Made by a program: the position numbers and the translations under genes
The notes under the pieces: generated by a model
The model's input: only the letters and a program-made list of their open reading frames with translations
What the model was told of the DNA's origin: nothing
Databases searched by the model: none
Origin: Myotis daubentonii
Lineage: Eukaryota > Chordata > Mammalia > Chiroptera > Vespertilionidae
Reading direction: 5' to 3'
DNA: 64,000 bases
Assembly (NCBI RefSeq): GCF_963259705.1
Contig: NC_081840.1
Location: forward strand, 147,161,549 to 147,225,548
Shown here: positions 47,830-59,952 of the stretch, piece after piece
Position numbering within the stretch: position 1 is the first letter of the stretch
How the letters are laid out: every line of letters starts with the position of its first letter

Positions 47830-48370
47830 CTTTTCTAAAGAAATTCTGATAAAGCTATAGAAGATATCTAAGAGAAAGTAAGACTGGAGGCCAGGGGACC
47901 ATTTTATTGCCATTTTGTGAGCAAGAGTAGATGAATTCCTGAACTAAATAAGTTCAGGTGGGAATAGAGAAGAGGAAAAAGACCCAAGATATTTTCAGCA
48001 GGGTTGGAAAAGTCCACCTTAAATATAAACTAAAAATAAATAGGAGAGTCAAGGAAGACTAAGTGCTTCTGACTTTGATGACTAGTGGATGATGATGACA
48101 TTAATTGAGATGTGGAATATTGAAAGAAAACAGGCTTGAAGGGGGCATGTTAAGGTGACTATATGGCATGCTGGTGTCTCTTAGATATTTGGAAATGAAC
48201 CCCCAGAGCTTAAGAAATAGACGTGGTGAGAGAAAAATTAATTGGGATCTACCAGTGTGGTGAAATCGAAGGAAGAAGATGAGACCCTTTTGGGAGGCTA
48301 GATAAAAGCAGGTATCAAAGAAGTAGATGAAACTTTTCGAGGACATTAGATAAGAGCTAGTAATTTGATG
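47830..48370 (+). repeat. L2-like LINE remnant
   Basis: 'ggagagtcaaggaagactaagtgcttctgactttgatgac', 'gggggcatgttaaggtgac', 'gtgtctcttagatatttggaaatg', 'taattgggatctaccagtgtgg' track the old L2 segment in order. Confidence 0.55.
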
Positions 48371-48385
48371 CTTTTGTTGCAAATA

Positions 48386-48705
48386 CAGTAGGTCCTTGGG
48401 TTACATCGGAGATCCATTCCTACAGCACAATGTAACATGATTTTCACGTTAAGTCGGAACCCACCTACATCACTCACATGGAGCACATATACAGCAGTAA
48501 TGAAGTGAAACAGTAAAAACAAATTTAAAAGAAAGATAACAATTCCTGACCTTTACTTGTGGTAAATAAATAATAATGAAAACATAAAGCACATATGTAC
48601 ATACGTTGAAATGATGGAACTGTTTTTTAATATAAATAAGTGGGAGATGGCAACGTAACCACAAAATGATGTACGTCGAGTCCGATGTAACCCAAGGACT
48701 GTCTG
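48386..48705. mobile_element. Tigger-like (Tc1/mariner) non-autonomous element (320 bp)
   Basis: Terminal inverted repeats: left CAGTAGGTCCTTGGGTTAC, right GTAACCCAAGGACTGTCTG, which match after inversion except near the tip. TA dinucleotides flank both ends (48384-48385 and 48706-48707), the standard Tc1/mariner target duplication. The interior is AT-rich and has no transposase. Family name inferred from the terminal sequence. Confidence 0.88.
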
Positions 48706-48707
48706 TA

Positions 48708-49370
48708 ATTGTTTACTTGGGTCCCTTGCCCCTCTCCATTCTCCTCCTCACACTGTGCCTTTGGACATAAAACATGTAATAGGCAGGAAAGGGAGAAAAA
48801 CTGAATAATTCTCCTTGAGAATCTGATAAAAGATTTAATGAGAGAAAACGGAAGCTATTGATTAAAATCATGCATAACAGTTAACTGTAGGATTCAGTTA
48901 TACTAAATGGAGAATTGAGTCTTGCTTATATGAAAGACATTTCAAAGAATCACTAAAATCTTATAAGAATATTTAGATTCTTAATTTCCCAGAATGGAAG
49001 AATGAAATATTTTCCATTTTCATAACATACTACATGATCATTGCAGGTTGGGACAACCCAAACACCAATTCCTTTTAGCTGAGAAGTTCAAAGTAGGATA
49101 TAAACTTCTCAGTATCTGTCAAGCCTCAAAACAACACATTGGTCATAGATAAAAGACCAAGCCTTTTTATTCCAAGCCCTGAGTTACACCACATCTCCCA
49201 CATACAGTGCATCTCTTCCATTCCCAGTGTCTAGCATACTGCAGTGAAAATGCTATTTTTTAAAAAATAGCTTTTTCTTCTCTCTCAGGAAAAGACCACT
49301 CTTGTGGTGAAGTAGAAATGGCCCTACCTTACCTGGCACTCCTGTTATCTATCTATCTACCCTCCTATTG
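48708..49370. other. No recognised gene or repeat
   Basis: Unassigned AT-rich spacer, with a short (TATC)n run near 49350. Confidence 0.45.
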
Positions 49371-49374
49371 AGCC

Positions 49375-49705
49375 GAGGTTGGCTCTATAACTGCTCTGAC
49401 CACTGGAATGTAGCAGAAGTGACGCTGTGCTTTAAGAGATCACAGCTTGTGATTTCGTCTGCTTGAATTGCTCTCTCTTGGAAGCTGGCCATTATTAAAC
49501 AAGTCCAACTTCTCAGACAGAGGGAGGAGGCCACATGAGAAGATGCATGAAGCTAGCTTGGCTCCAGCCCTATCCTTTCCGAGGTTCCAGCAGAAGAACC
49601 ATCCAACTGAGCTTCAGCCATCCCACAGAATGGTAAGGAATAATGAATTGTTGTTTTATGCCACTAAATTTGGGTGTGGCCTATAACAAAATAATAGATA
49701 GCTAA
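49375..49705 (+). mobile_element. Old mammalian LTR fragment
   Basis: 'ctctgaccactggaatgtagcagaagtgacgctgtgc', 'ggaggccacatgagaagatgc', 'tgaattgttgttttatgccactaaatttgggtgtgg' follow a MaLR-type LTR, related to the piece at 38540-38755. Confidence 0.6.
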
Positions 49706-49864
49706 ATGCTGGGTTAAAAATAAAATGCTTTCACAAAAGAGGAATAAACATAATTGCATTGTAAGTCATTTACTTGCATGCTGGTTTAAACTTTAAAGTT
49801 TTCTTTTTTAATGCAAGTATTGGTATTTAAGCCACCCATGCTATGAGAAATTATAAAGTGCTAC

Positions 49865-50430
49865 AACATATTAGATACTCTTCTAGATTCCCAGGGACTC
49901 AGCTTTGACAAGAAATGTCCCTGCCCTTATGATGCAGCTTACATTCTAGTGACGGGCAGAAAAGGCAGGGATCAAAGAAGTGAACAGGTAAGTAAACAAA
50001 GGAATTTTAGGTGGTGAAAACATAAAGCCGAATCATGTGAAAGAGAAAGAGCAGGGTGAAGGACCTTCTTGAAATTAAACGGTTGGAAATGGGTTATTTG
50101 ATAATAGGTTATTTGAACTGAGACCAGAATAGCAAGAAGTAGCCAGCTTTGAGAAGACCTGAAGGGGAGGAGGAAAATTGAAAAGCTGTCCAAACAGAGA
50201 AAACCACAAGTGCCAATGCACTGGACAGTAATGCATTAGGATTATTGGAGGAATAGAAAAGCCAGTGTGGCCAGAGCAGAACGAGCAAGAGGGAGAGTAT
50301 AAGAGGACCAGGACAGCAGGCAGAGGCCAGAGAAGTCATACAGGGGCTCTGTGAGCCACACAAAGTAGTTTGGACTTCATTCCATATGAAATGGAAGACA
50401 GTGGAGAACATAACTATAGCTGTCCTTAAG
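49865..50430 (+). repeat. L2-like LINE
   Basis: Long ordered match: 'gatactcttctagattcccagggactcagc', 'aatgtccctgcccttatgatgcagcttacattctagtg', 'ttatttgaactgagaccagaat', 'agccagtgtggccagagcag', 'gtagtttggacttcattcc'. Ancient; no coding capacity. Confidence 0.75.
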
Positions 50431-50958
50431 TGGCTTAACGAGTGGATTCTTGGACAAACTTTTCAACTCAGAGGCTAAAGACCTGTGTAAATGATTACCT
50501 CAATTCATAACAGGGAAAGATTACACTGATATCAACTAAGAGAAGGAAACCTTATGAAGGAGGCCTGGAACCCGTGCAGAACTCAGCTCCTCCAACCACT
50601 GCCACAACCTCTGACACTGTAACAAGAGCAGAGTAGACAGAATGCTAAGATAAGTAAAAACCCCAAGAGACCAAAGGAGGAAGCCAACTCTGCAAACTTT
50701 ATATTATCAATAATAACAGCAACTTATATTTTAGTATGTCAGAGCCTGTAAAGAATCCACGATATACCAGGCTGGCCTGGCTCAGGGGTTGAGCATCAAC
50801 CTATAAAACAGGAGGTCATGGTTTGATTCCTGGTCAGGGCTTGATCCCCAGAGTGGGGCTTGCAGGAGGCAGCCGATCAATGATTCTCTCTCATCATTGA
50901 TGTTTCTATCTCTCTTTCCCTCTCCCTTCTTCTTTTTTATTATATATATATATATATA

Positions 50959-51916
50959 CTAGGGGCCCGGTGCACGAAATTCGTGCACTGGGTGTGTGTG
51001 GGGGAGTGTCCCTCAGCCCAGCCTGCCCCCTCTCACATACTGGGAGCCCTCAGGCGTTGACCCCCATCACCCTCCGATCGCTTGATCGGCCCCTTGCCCA
51101 GGCCTGACGCCTCTGCCAGAGGTGTCAGGCTTGGACAGGGGACCCCCATCTCCCCCCGATCACTGGCTCTGGCCCCCGCCCAGGCCTGAGGCCTCTGGCC
51201 CAGGAATCATGCCTGGGCAGGGGACCCCCATCTCCCTCTGATCGCTTGCTCCACCCCCCGCCCAAGCCTGACGCCTCTGACCCAGGCTTCAGGCCTGGGC
51301 AAGGGGACCATCATATCCCCCCAGTCCCCGGCTCCGCCCCCCACCCAGGCCTGATGCCTCGGCCAGAGGAGTTGACCCTCATCACCCTCCGATCACCAAT
51401 CACCAGATCGGCCCCTTGACCAGGCCTGAGGCCTCTGGCCTAGGCGTCCGGCCCGGGCAGCGGGGACCCGCAGCTGCAGCGGCCCCGCGATCGTGGGCTA
51501 CGCTTTAGGCCCAGGCAAGGGACCCCTAGCTCCTGGGACTGCCAGCTTTGACCGTGCCCAGCTCCCATCGCTGGCTCACCCCTACTTCCTGCTATCACTG
51601 TCCAGGGCGGAAAAGGCGCCTGATTCTCTGATCATGGCTGGGGGGGCAGGGCAAAGGCGGCCCCAGGGCCGCCTTTGCCCTGCCCCCCAGCTCTTAGCTC
51701 CCCGCTGAGTTTCCGATCACTGTCAGTGGCAGGGGGCTTCTTCCTTCTTTCCCTTTCGCCTCCCTGCATTGTAACTACATATGCAAATTAACCACCATCT
51801 TGTTGGCAGTTAACTGCCAATCTTAGTTGGCAGTTAATTTGCATATAGCCCTGATTAGCCAATGAAAAGGGTATCGTCGTACGCCAATTACCATTTTTCT
51901 CTTTTATTAGATAGGA
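50959..51916 (-). mobile_element. HeliBat-type Helitron (958 bp)
   Basis: Minus-strand start TCCTATCTAATAAAAGAG, hairpin GTGCACGAATTTCGTGCAC and end GGGCCCCTAG; flanks A and T. The interior has (i) TTAACTGCC palindromes at 51785-51842, (ii) a long palindrome at 51638-51690, (iii) diverged tandem repeats of roughly 60-80 bp built on 'gacccccatctccc..gatc..gcccaggcctgaggcctctg' (51055-51460). No Rep/helicase. Closely related to 59953-60708 and 60711-61470. Very GC- and CpG-rich compared with the flanks. Confidence 0.96.
51638..51690. repeat. Long palindrome inside Helitron
   Basis: Arms starting CTGGGGGGGCAGGGCAAAGG and ending CTTTGCCCTGCCCCCCAG, stem about 25 bp with one extra G in the left arm and almost no loop. 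The equivalent hairpins lie at 60203-60254 and 60961-61012. Confidence 0.95.
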
Positions 51917-52150
51917 TATATATATTCTTTTAATATATATAATAAAAATATATATTTTTATTAAAGAATCCACATTATCTCATTTTATCCATAGAACTAC
52001 CTTATGAGGAAGGCTAAGAAAGCTTTGTCCTCACCTTAAAAATAGGAATCAAGATTCAAGGTTAGTCTACTCTGCTGAAGCCACAGAACCCAGGATAAAA
52101 TGCAGCTCCTCTTCCTAAACCCTTGTTCCTCTCATTAAATCACACTACCT

Positions 52151-55100
52151 AACTAGAGTCTAAGTATTTCTAAAATATGTGGAAAATACAGAACATGTGG
52201 GAAATGGTTTAGGAACTCCTCAGAGACAGCACACTGAAAGCAGCCTTTCGTTCATCCACATAGGGCACCAGATAGGGTGGTGGTGATATACGAATGGATC
52301 TGCCCTTCAAAATAGGATGTAATAAAATAAACGTTGTCCACCTGACTTGATGAGGTCCCTGACTTCAACAAACATGAAAAAGGGAATTCACACTTCACTT
52401 TAGTAGCAATAATTTGAAAGTTAGAACTTCAAGTTAAATTTCTAAAACAGTCTCCTATCTCACCCAGCTAAGTCTTTTATGGATTGTCTGACAATTCTTA
52501 CAAAACTTGGGAAATAACTGTTGAGAAAGGCTGCTGACAATAAGGACCTCTCTTGAGCTTGTGTGTTCTTCATTTTCTTTTATATTTTCCTCAAACAGAA
52601 TAGAACTATATGCATAATAAGCCTCAAATAATCAGAATAATGGATCTCTAGCAAATAAGTTCACCAACGTTATTATTACATAAAACACACTGTAAATAAC
52701 TTCAAATGAGTCAGAAGAGCTTTTAATATGGATTATAGTGACTTCTTTCCTAGAGTGCTCTTGGATGATTTCTGGAGCAATTCCTAGACCAGTGTTTGTC
52801 CCTCAAGGAATGCTGAATTGGTAGCTTCATCTTGGCAATGAAGTACTTTGAAATGCTGGCAATAGAAATATCCTATGCACCAAAATATGTTTAAGTAAGC
52901 ATTTAGCAATAATATATGCTGTGAGGGCTTTCATATTACATATTGCTGTAAGTTTATTATGCATTTTAAAAACAATAAATTATAAAATATTTTTGTATTA
53001 TACAACAGATAATTTGATTCATTACCTGACAACCTAGTATAAAAATTGCAGTCTATGGATCATTGGGTCACTTTTATAACATATTCTTCAAAGCTGAGGT
53101 ACTCAATGCTACAAACATGTATTTGAGTTTCTATAGAACAAATTTTGTTTTCCTAGTAGTTTTAACCAGTCCTTATAGAATTCACAAAATTATATAGCCT
53201 TTAAATTTTTAAATGATATCCAGAAAGAGCATTTTGCTTGTATTATCCCTGTGGACTATTTGCTTTTGACATGACTAAACTTGTTTTGTTTTCTAGTGTT
53301 GAAAGAAGTGGAAAAATTGATCCACTTAATGAACATTTCTGAGAAATATTAACACACAACAGTGAAAAGGGACATGATTTTAAAGGTTTAAATTTAAAAG
53401 AAACAAAGACAGCTGTTGGGGGGAAAGAATTAGTCTACTGAAAAAATGAACACAGTTCATGCACAGCTCCAAAGACCATTAATGTTTTCAATATAAGTGA
53501 GCAATAAAGGTCACTTTGGAAAATATCTGTTCAGTAACAGCACTGATTTGAAAAATTAAGAAAATAAGTTCCTGCAAAAGAGAATATAAAGAGAGTAACC
53601 AACCACAGTCATAATAATTATCAGCACCACCCAGAAGCCTGTTGTGTAAACCATGTGCACACTGCACACAATCAATCAGCAGGTCACAGCTAAGAGACCT
53701 GGTGGGATAGAGAAAATATCTCTGAGCTCAACACATCTGTGTTCCTACAGGTCTGTCTGCTTATTAACAGAAAGATTGGGGCCTCCATTTCTCAACTTCA
53801 AAATAGAGGAGGCAGCAAAGGTACTTTATAACTCATTCTGTAATATCATGAGAAAATCACACAGATGTAGTTTCAAGGACAAAACAATGATACACCAATT
53901 ACCACAGATAATAACTTGGAGAACTTCGTAGTTGAAAGTTGGCAAATTCCCCAGCAATATCACAGCTTCAAATTATCCCTCAACCCATAATAATTCTTGG
54001 GGAGTTATTAGCCTTTGAGTCCCTATTTATTCTTAGCCATTACTATTTTGTCACCAAAAAACGTGTTCCACATCACCAGAGTATCAAAAAATATGCTGTC
54101 CCACCACCTCGCTGAGATGTAGCAAAGAAGAACCAGCAGGTAGGTGCTGGCACCTTCCACACATACTCTCTCTTGCTCAAGAATCCGGCACAAAAAGTGT
54201 TATCACCCTTCAATGCAGATTAAGCTAAAGTTTAGAAATTCAATCTGCTTGTGAGCTGAGATATAAGCCCAGCTCGAAAGATGGTATAGTTCTCCCATAC
54301 ATCATTTAATGCTATCACAAAAACTAAAAAAATAATGATAAATGGAAAATACAATTTATGCTCCACATAGGTAAAACACCGCATCTTCAAAAACATTTAA
54401 GAAAATCTAATTTTAATTTTTTTCAATTCATAGTAATTTTCTTATGGCTCATCTGTTATTGCTCCCCAGCAAATGAAATTATTTGTGTGTTCCATTGGAC
54501 TGAAAGATCACCAAGGACAGGAGCTGTGAATGATTTGTTTACAAATTTCCAACCTAGAGCTCTGTTGGACAAATAATATTGTTTAATAAATGTAGACCTA
54601 ATTTGAAATATTTAAGAAAATTTGTGAGATAAAACAGTAATGTTGAGAATATTTTGTCCATGGTATCAGCTGTTTCATCTTTTTTTAATTACTTTTTAAA
54701 TTAATTTGTGAATTAGAGAAAGCACCTTTGTTACCTTTTAGTGATAAACCACTTTACGTGGGCCATCAGCATTATCTGTGAGCATAGCTTGAGAAAGACT
54801 GGTCGAAGATAGAAATAGGATCTGGGTTGATGTTCTCCTTCAAGATCTAGTTAATCTTGCCTCTGGGGAAATCAGAGTTAAAGCATGTCAATCTCTATTT
54901 TTTGTTGTTGTCATTGTTTGTTTTGTTTTGTTTTATATATCATGGTGTAAGCAACTCAAACAGATATCCAGAAATGGTTTTTCACATGTCCCCTTCTTTT
55001 CCATTCTCTTCTTCACCTCCACTCCAAGACAGGAGGAAATTAGCTTTCTGGCTGACTATCCAATCTCATGTCCACCAGGACACATTAGTAATTCTCAGTG

Positions 55101-58100
55101 GGGCAACGGTAGTGAATCTGGCTGATGATCGCTTGGCTGAGGAGTTAGGTGACCTACCTGCTGATGAGCTCATCCCCAAAGTCATTCATGACTCTAGCAG
55201 ATGTTTAGACTTCACAGAATGATAACCTTCTTCGGTCTCCAAAGCCAACCAGGATCCAGTGGAAATCTTCTAAGCAATGTACCGCATAAACTAGAACACA
55301 AAGAACATGAGAAAGACATCCAGAGGACCTGCTACTGTGCTGCTTCCTCACACCCCTGACCAAACTACTGAAGCTACAAATGGCTTTGCTATAGAGATAT
55401 AGTGCACAGCTGTGGAAGCTGCCTGCTAGAGGGAAATGAAGAGAGGAAGATTTGTACTGAAATAAATTTGCTGCTTACATGAAGGGAAAGTTTCATTATA
55501 GCAAATGAATCGATCGTAGTGATTCTCAAAGAGTTATTTTGATAGTTTCAAAAACCAGCGATCCTTTTTTTATCCACAGGAAAAGCATTAACTAGGAAGC
55601 AAAACAATGTTCTCTGAAATAATTCTTTCTCTAGAAATAAGTAGATAGCTCACTGGTGCATAGACCCTGAATGTTTCATAGGAATTAAAGTACAATATCA
55701 GGTTTTGGTGGCATTGGATTGGAGCCTGTAAACACCTTGCCAAGATGGGCTGAATTATTAATCACCTAGCTATAATTAAACATTACTGCTTAATTTGAAT
55801 GTGTGTTCATATGCAATTATATATGCGTATATATTCCTTTTAAATTGAATCTGGAGATCAAAAACTAAAAGTGCTGGTGTTGTCTACAGCCATACCAACC
55901 TGAACATGCCCAAACTCACCTAAAAACTTTGGTGTTCAAATACCAATTTCCTTCTCACTCTAGTTAATTATCTTCTACATATTTGCTCTCACCCAACTAA
56001 AAAGAAAGTCATATACTACCTAGATGTTACTTTTACCTTCTAAGGATATTTTTCAAATGCACATTGTCAGGGTTTTCAAACTAAAGAACAATTTTTACAC
56101 TATAATAATCTATGACTTGGAGATTATACAACTGTGAAAATTCTATGATTCTGGTTGAATATTTCAGTTTTGATAGCCACTGTAAATGAGATAAGATTAA
56201 CCACAACATCTAGCCAGATGTGTTTAATAATGCAAGAAACTCTTCTCCAACACAAATGTTTAGGTAGCCTTTCACTTTGGGGTTAAATCTTCAATGACTT
56301 CCAGTCTCAGTCTTGTCACATCCCGGTGAGTTTCTAAAATTTTAAAGTGTGTTACAAACTTCTCAAATAAACAATGACATTAAATTTGGGAAAGCACCCA
56401 TGCTTTGTAGTGTTAAAATGGACTGTGTGCGCTATAGATTCTAGAGGGGAATGTTGTGTAAGGTCAGGGAATTCTTAAAGGCTTTGAAATACTAGAGTCG
56501 AGTCTGAGGGCATGTACACTTTAAGTCTTCACAACTCTAACAATGAAGGAAAAATCCATCAATGGGATTGCTGCCCAGGCCAAACAAAAGCTTATTATTT
56601 TAGGGATAAAACACTTTCAATTTTCAATATTACTTCTAATCCATTATCCATATTTCTTTAAGTAGAGCAATTTCCTTTTAAGTGGAAGTAGTTGCATCTT
56701 CACATCTATTTGAAAATGCAATTAGATGGAAATATAATACGCTACAGCTGGAAAATGAACAATCCATTTTCCTCTTCCTAGACAAGGTCACACTGCTGAG
56801 CACACTCAAGTTAAGCGTGATACAGAAGTTAAGCCATAAATCCAATGAGATGGAAGACTCTGGCATCCAAGCCACAGCAAAACCCAATGTCAAAGGGGCT
56901 CATATTTGATTCTGTCTGCCTCATTTAAAAACTCTCAGTTATTATTAACAAACAACCTCTCTCTTAGAAAACAAAAAGTGTAGTATTTTACAGACCAGAT
57001 AAACAAAAGACATTGTCATTTTTAAACCAAAACATATTTAAGGGGAAAAAAATGTAAGTGAAACTAATTTGCTACATATGTTTTATACATACAGTACATA
57101 AGGGGGTTTCTCTGACACCATATGGAAAACATCTGAACTTGTAAGACAATGACCTTCATAAATCACTCTAGGCTCCAACTCCAAATTATGTCTTGTTCCC
57201 CCACTCATGGGATAGTCACTATATCTCATATAAATTCATTATGTTATATGTGCACAATAATCTATCTCTACCTTTATAAGGAATGATGTCATAATGTACA
57301 GGCACGGATTTTTGAAAAAGGGAACAAGTTCTTCCACCAGATGGGCCAACCTATGGTACCACTTCTCCAAATACAATGTGTTACAAGGCAGCGTATCCAT
57401 GCTGCTCAAAGGAAGAGGAAATTAATGGAGAAAGAAATGAGCAATCTGAGAACTCAATGTTTTCTGAGGCTTCCTGATTTCTTCTTCTTCCAAAGTAAAT
57501 GTAAAATAAAAATGCCTATATGTTTTCACATACTTTCCATTTATATATTTCTCATGGATGGATGTCTATCAAAATGAAATCTATGCTCTGCTAGTAATTT
57601 TTATCTGTAATGAATCAGCAACAATGGTACTAGCAGGTTTTTCTATAAACTAATGTCTTGCCATGACAAAAGTTTAAGGGAGCAATAAGCTTTTGTCTCT
57701 GGTTGGTGAGGACGGAAAAGAATATAGATATTTCCTACCCTCCAGCTTCTTTTTCCATAGAAAATTTTCTTTTAATAACTTCCTTATTGATCCCATCTTT
57801 CTTCCATTTTCTGTACTTAAGGAATATAGGTTTATTTGTGCTATTTATTCACTTTCAATCACTTGGGAAAATGACCATTGAGTTAAGATGAATACCAGTG
57901 AGTAGTCCTGAAAAGAAAACCTTGTATAAACATATCTAAGGACTACTTTTCAGTCCCTTGAAATTGTCTGCCTCTTCCCACTCTAGCTCTCTCCTTCACT
58001 CCAGACTAGTCAACAAACATGTAACATAAGGAATGGAGAGGCCAGGTCTCAGGCCACAATAAATACATGTTGAATGAATTAAGTGAACATTAATGGCTAT

Positions 58101-58550
58101 AGAATGAAGACTTATTATGAGAATGACAACCTGGAGAAATTATGCCCCATCTGAAGTGAGCAGCTCTGAAAAATCGTTGCAAGTCAGGATTGCTCTGGGG
58201 GTGGAAAAACACTATAAATGGGCCATCCATGTAGTAGTTGAAAAATTATGTCTATAGCCTGGCTCAGGCCTGCAAAACAAAAGTATGCAACCTCTGACTT
58301 AGAAGCTACATTTGCTGAAGGAAGGAAGTATAGTTGAAAATATAGGGTCCCAATGAACTCTAACTGCTCTCTAATGCTAGATGTTATTATAAATATTTGA
58401 TGAGATCAGTAAAACATGGCAAAGCAGTGAACTACAATAACATAAAAAACATGAGTAATCTCTACCTTTAATAGTAAAATTTTGCATGAGACTATCAGGA
58501 ATACGATATTTTATAATGCATTTATAGTTGATTATCTTCCATTATCTATA
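52151..58550. other. Longest stretch without recent transposons
   Basis: About 6.4 kb, AT-rich. No VES, Helitron or L1 could be recognised; an L2-like tail lies near 54485-54610 ('ggactgaaagatcaccaaggacaggagctgtg..'). 55735-55830 has a dense run of TAATTA-like motifs. Coding evidence is limited to the open frame at 54857-55222. The relative lack of recent insertions could mean constraint or chance. Confidence 0.4.
54857..55222 (+). other. Unassigned 121-codon open frame, possible retrocopy remnant
   Basis: The first third is hydrophobic (LYFLLLSLFVLFCFIYHG, encoded by a T-rich run and probably not real coding). The last half is balanced and acidic (LADDRLAEELGDLPADELIPKVIHDSSRCLDF). AATAAA occurs downstream near 55463, without an obvious poly-A tract. 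The acidic part could derive from a processed pseudogene. The parent gene was not recognised. Confidence 0.22.
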
Positions 58551-59180
58551 ACCTATCTAATAAAAGAGAAACATGGTAATTAGCATACGACTGCTACCCT
58601 TCCCATTGGCTAATCAGGGCAATATGCAAATTAACAGCCAGCCAAGATGGCGGCCGGCAGCCAGGCAGCTTGAAACTAACATGAGGCTTGCTTGCTTCAG
58701 TGACGGAGGACTCCAACGTTCCCCGCCTGCCGCTGCAGGCCTCTGAGCTGCAACTCTAAGCAACTATGTAACAAATATAGAAGCTAAACAAAACCCAAGA
58801 AACCTGCTTTAGTCTGCCGGGATTCAGCCAGCAGGATTGCAACATTGTAAGCAAAGGCCAGAAACCTACTTTCAGCAGTGGAGGCGTAAGAGCTAGAGCC
58901 AAGCCTCAAAGCTAAACTTGGCCAAGAATTAAAAAAAAAAGAAAAAAAGGAGTGGTTGGGAGCTTCAGTCACCCCCAGCCAGAAAACAGCCCTCAGCCCC
59001 TCAACCAGACTGGCCAGACACCCCAGTGGGGACTTCCACCCTGAAGGGTGTGTGACCAGCTGCAAACAGCCATCATCCCCTCACCCAGGCTGACCAGGTA
59101 CCCCAGTGGGGACCCCACCCTGATCCAGGACACCCTTCAGGGCAAACCAGCAGGCACCCACCTGTGCACCAGGCCTCTAC
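58551..59180 (+). mobile_element. HeliBat-type Helitron, first of five in a row (~630 bp)
   Basis: Starts CCTATCTAATAAAAGAG (the first base of the usual TC is mutated), then ACATGGTAATTAGCATACGAC and GGCTAATCAGGGCAATATGC. Its 3' end reads CTGTGCACCAGGCCTCTAC, where the last base of CTAG appears mutated to C and the hairpin is degenerate. The interior is not shared with the other copies here and includes an A-rich run near 58930. Confidence 0.8.
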
Positions 59181-59952
59181 CCTATATAGTAAAAGGGTAA
59201 TATACCTCTCAGCACCGGGATCAGCGGTGCCGCGAGGCCTCCCGGCACTGAGACCAGCGTGACAGGGGGCAGCACCCAAACCCCCTGATCGCCCTGCGGC
59301 TCTGTGTGTGACAGGGGGCGGGGCCACAATCTCCCTATCCACCCTGCTCCGTTCGTTCGTGACAGGGGAAGGCGCCCCAATCTACTGATCAGCCTTGCTC
59401 TGTGCCTGATAGGGGGGAGCTCTCCAACCCCTTGATCGCCCTGCGGCTCTGTGTGTGACAGGATGTGGTGCCCCAACCCCCTGATTGGCACTGCTCTGTG
59501 GGTGATAGAGGGCGGCACCCCAACCCCCTGATGGGCCCTGCTCTGTGAGTGACAGGGGGCAGTGCCCCAACCCCCTGGTTGACTCTGCTCTGTGCGTGAC
59601 AGGGGGTGGCGCCGCAACCTCCCCATCGACCCTGCCTTGAGAGTGACAGGGGATGGTGCCCCAATCCCCCAATCGGCCCTACCCTGAGCGTGACTGAGGG
59701 TGGAATCACAACCTCCTGATTGCCCTGCTCTGTGCATGACAGGGGGCAGTGCCCCAACTCCCCAATCGGCCCTGCTCTGAGCCCGACCAGGGGCTGCACC
59801 TAGGGATTGGGCCTGCCCTCTGCCACCCGGGAGCAGGCCTAAGCCAGCAGGTCGTTACCTTCCAAGGGGTCCCAGACTGCAAGAGGGCATAGGCCGGGCT
59901 GAGGGACCCCTCTCCCCCCGAGTGCACAAATTTTTGTGTACTGGGCCTCTAG
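59181..59952 (+). mobile_element. HeliBat-type Helitron with 47-bp tandem repeats (~772 bp)
   Basis: The start CCTATATAGTAAAAGGGTAA directly follows the preceding element's 3' end. The end is GGGCCTCTAG, preceded by a weak GTGCACAAA..TTTGTGTAC hairpin. It carries the tandem array 59258-59782. On the minus strand this leaves overlapping open frames of 186, 136, 96 and 89 codons, whose repetitive products (SHTE, GRGAPP-like motifs) come from repetition, not selection. Confidence 0.85.
59258..59782 (+). repeat. Minisatellite, ~11 copies of a ~47-bp unit
   Basis: The unit has the pattern GTGACAGGGGGCGGTGCCCC, AACCCCCTGATCGGC, CCTGCTCTGTGC, repeated with about 10-30% divergence by eye. Because 47 is not a multiple of 3, the array cycles through all frames. 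Confidence 0.92.

Larger units (their letters stand above)
50766..51961 (+). mobile_element. VES SINE whose tail holds a 958-bp Helitron
   Basis: VES head and body run 50766-50937, with an internal deletion after 'ctggtcagggc'. The AT-rich tail (50938-50958 and 51917-51961) is split by the Helitron. TAAAGAATCCAC occurs on both outer sides (50749-50760 and 51962-51973), so the VES inserted into MIR and the Helitron later inserted into the VES tail. Confidence 0.93.
50705..52150 (+). repeat. MIR SINE split by VES plus Helitron
   Basis: The left part (50705-50765, 'acttatattttagtatgtcagagcctg') and right part (51962-52150, 'attatctcattttatccatagaactaccttatgaggaaggc..', then '..gaagccacagaacccaggataaaatgcagctcc') read as one MIR when 50766-51961 is removed. 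Confidence 0.75.

Noticed and set aside
59258..59782. CRISPR-like array of regular repeats
   Set aside because: The repeats are contiguous without unique spacers, and the genome is mammalian; it is a minisatellite in a Helitron.
59177..59799. Overlapping minus-strand open frames of 186, 136 and 96 codons
   Set aside because: They arise from a 47-bp tandem array inside a Helitron. All three frames are open and the products are cyclic repeats, so selection on coding is not indicated.
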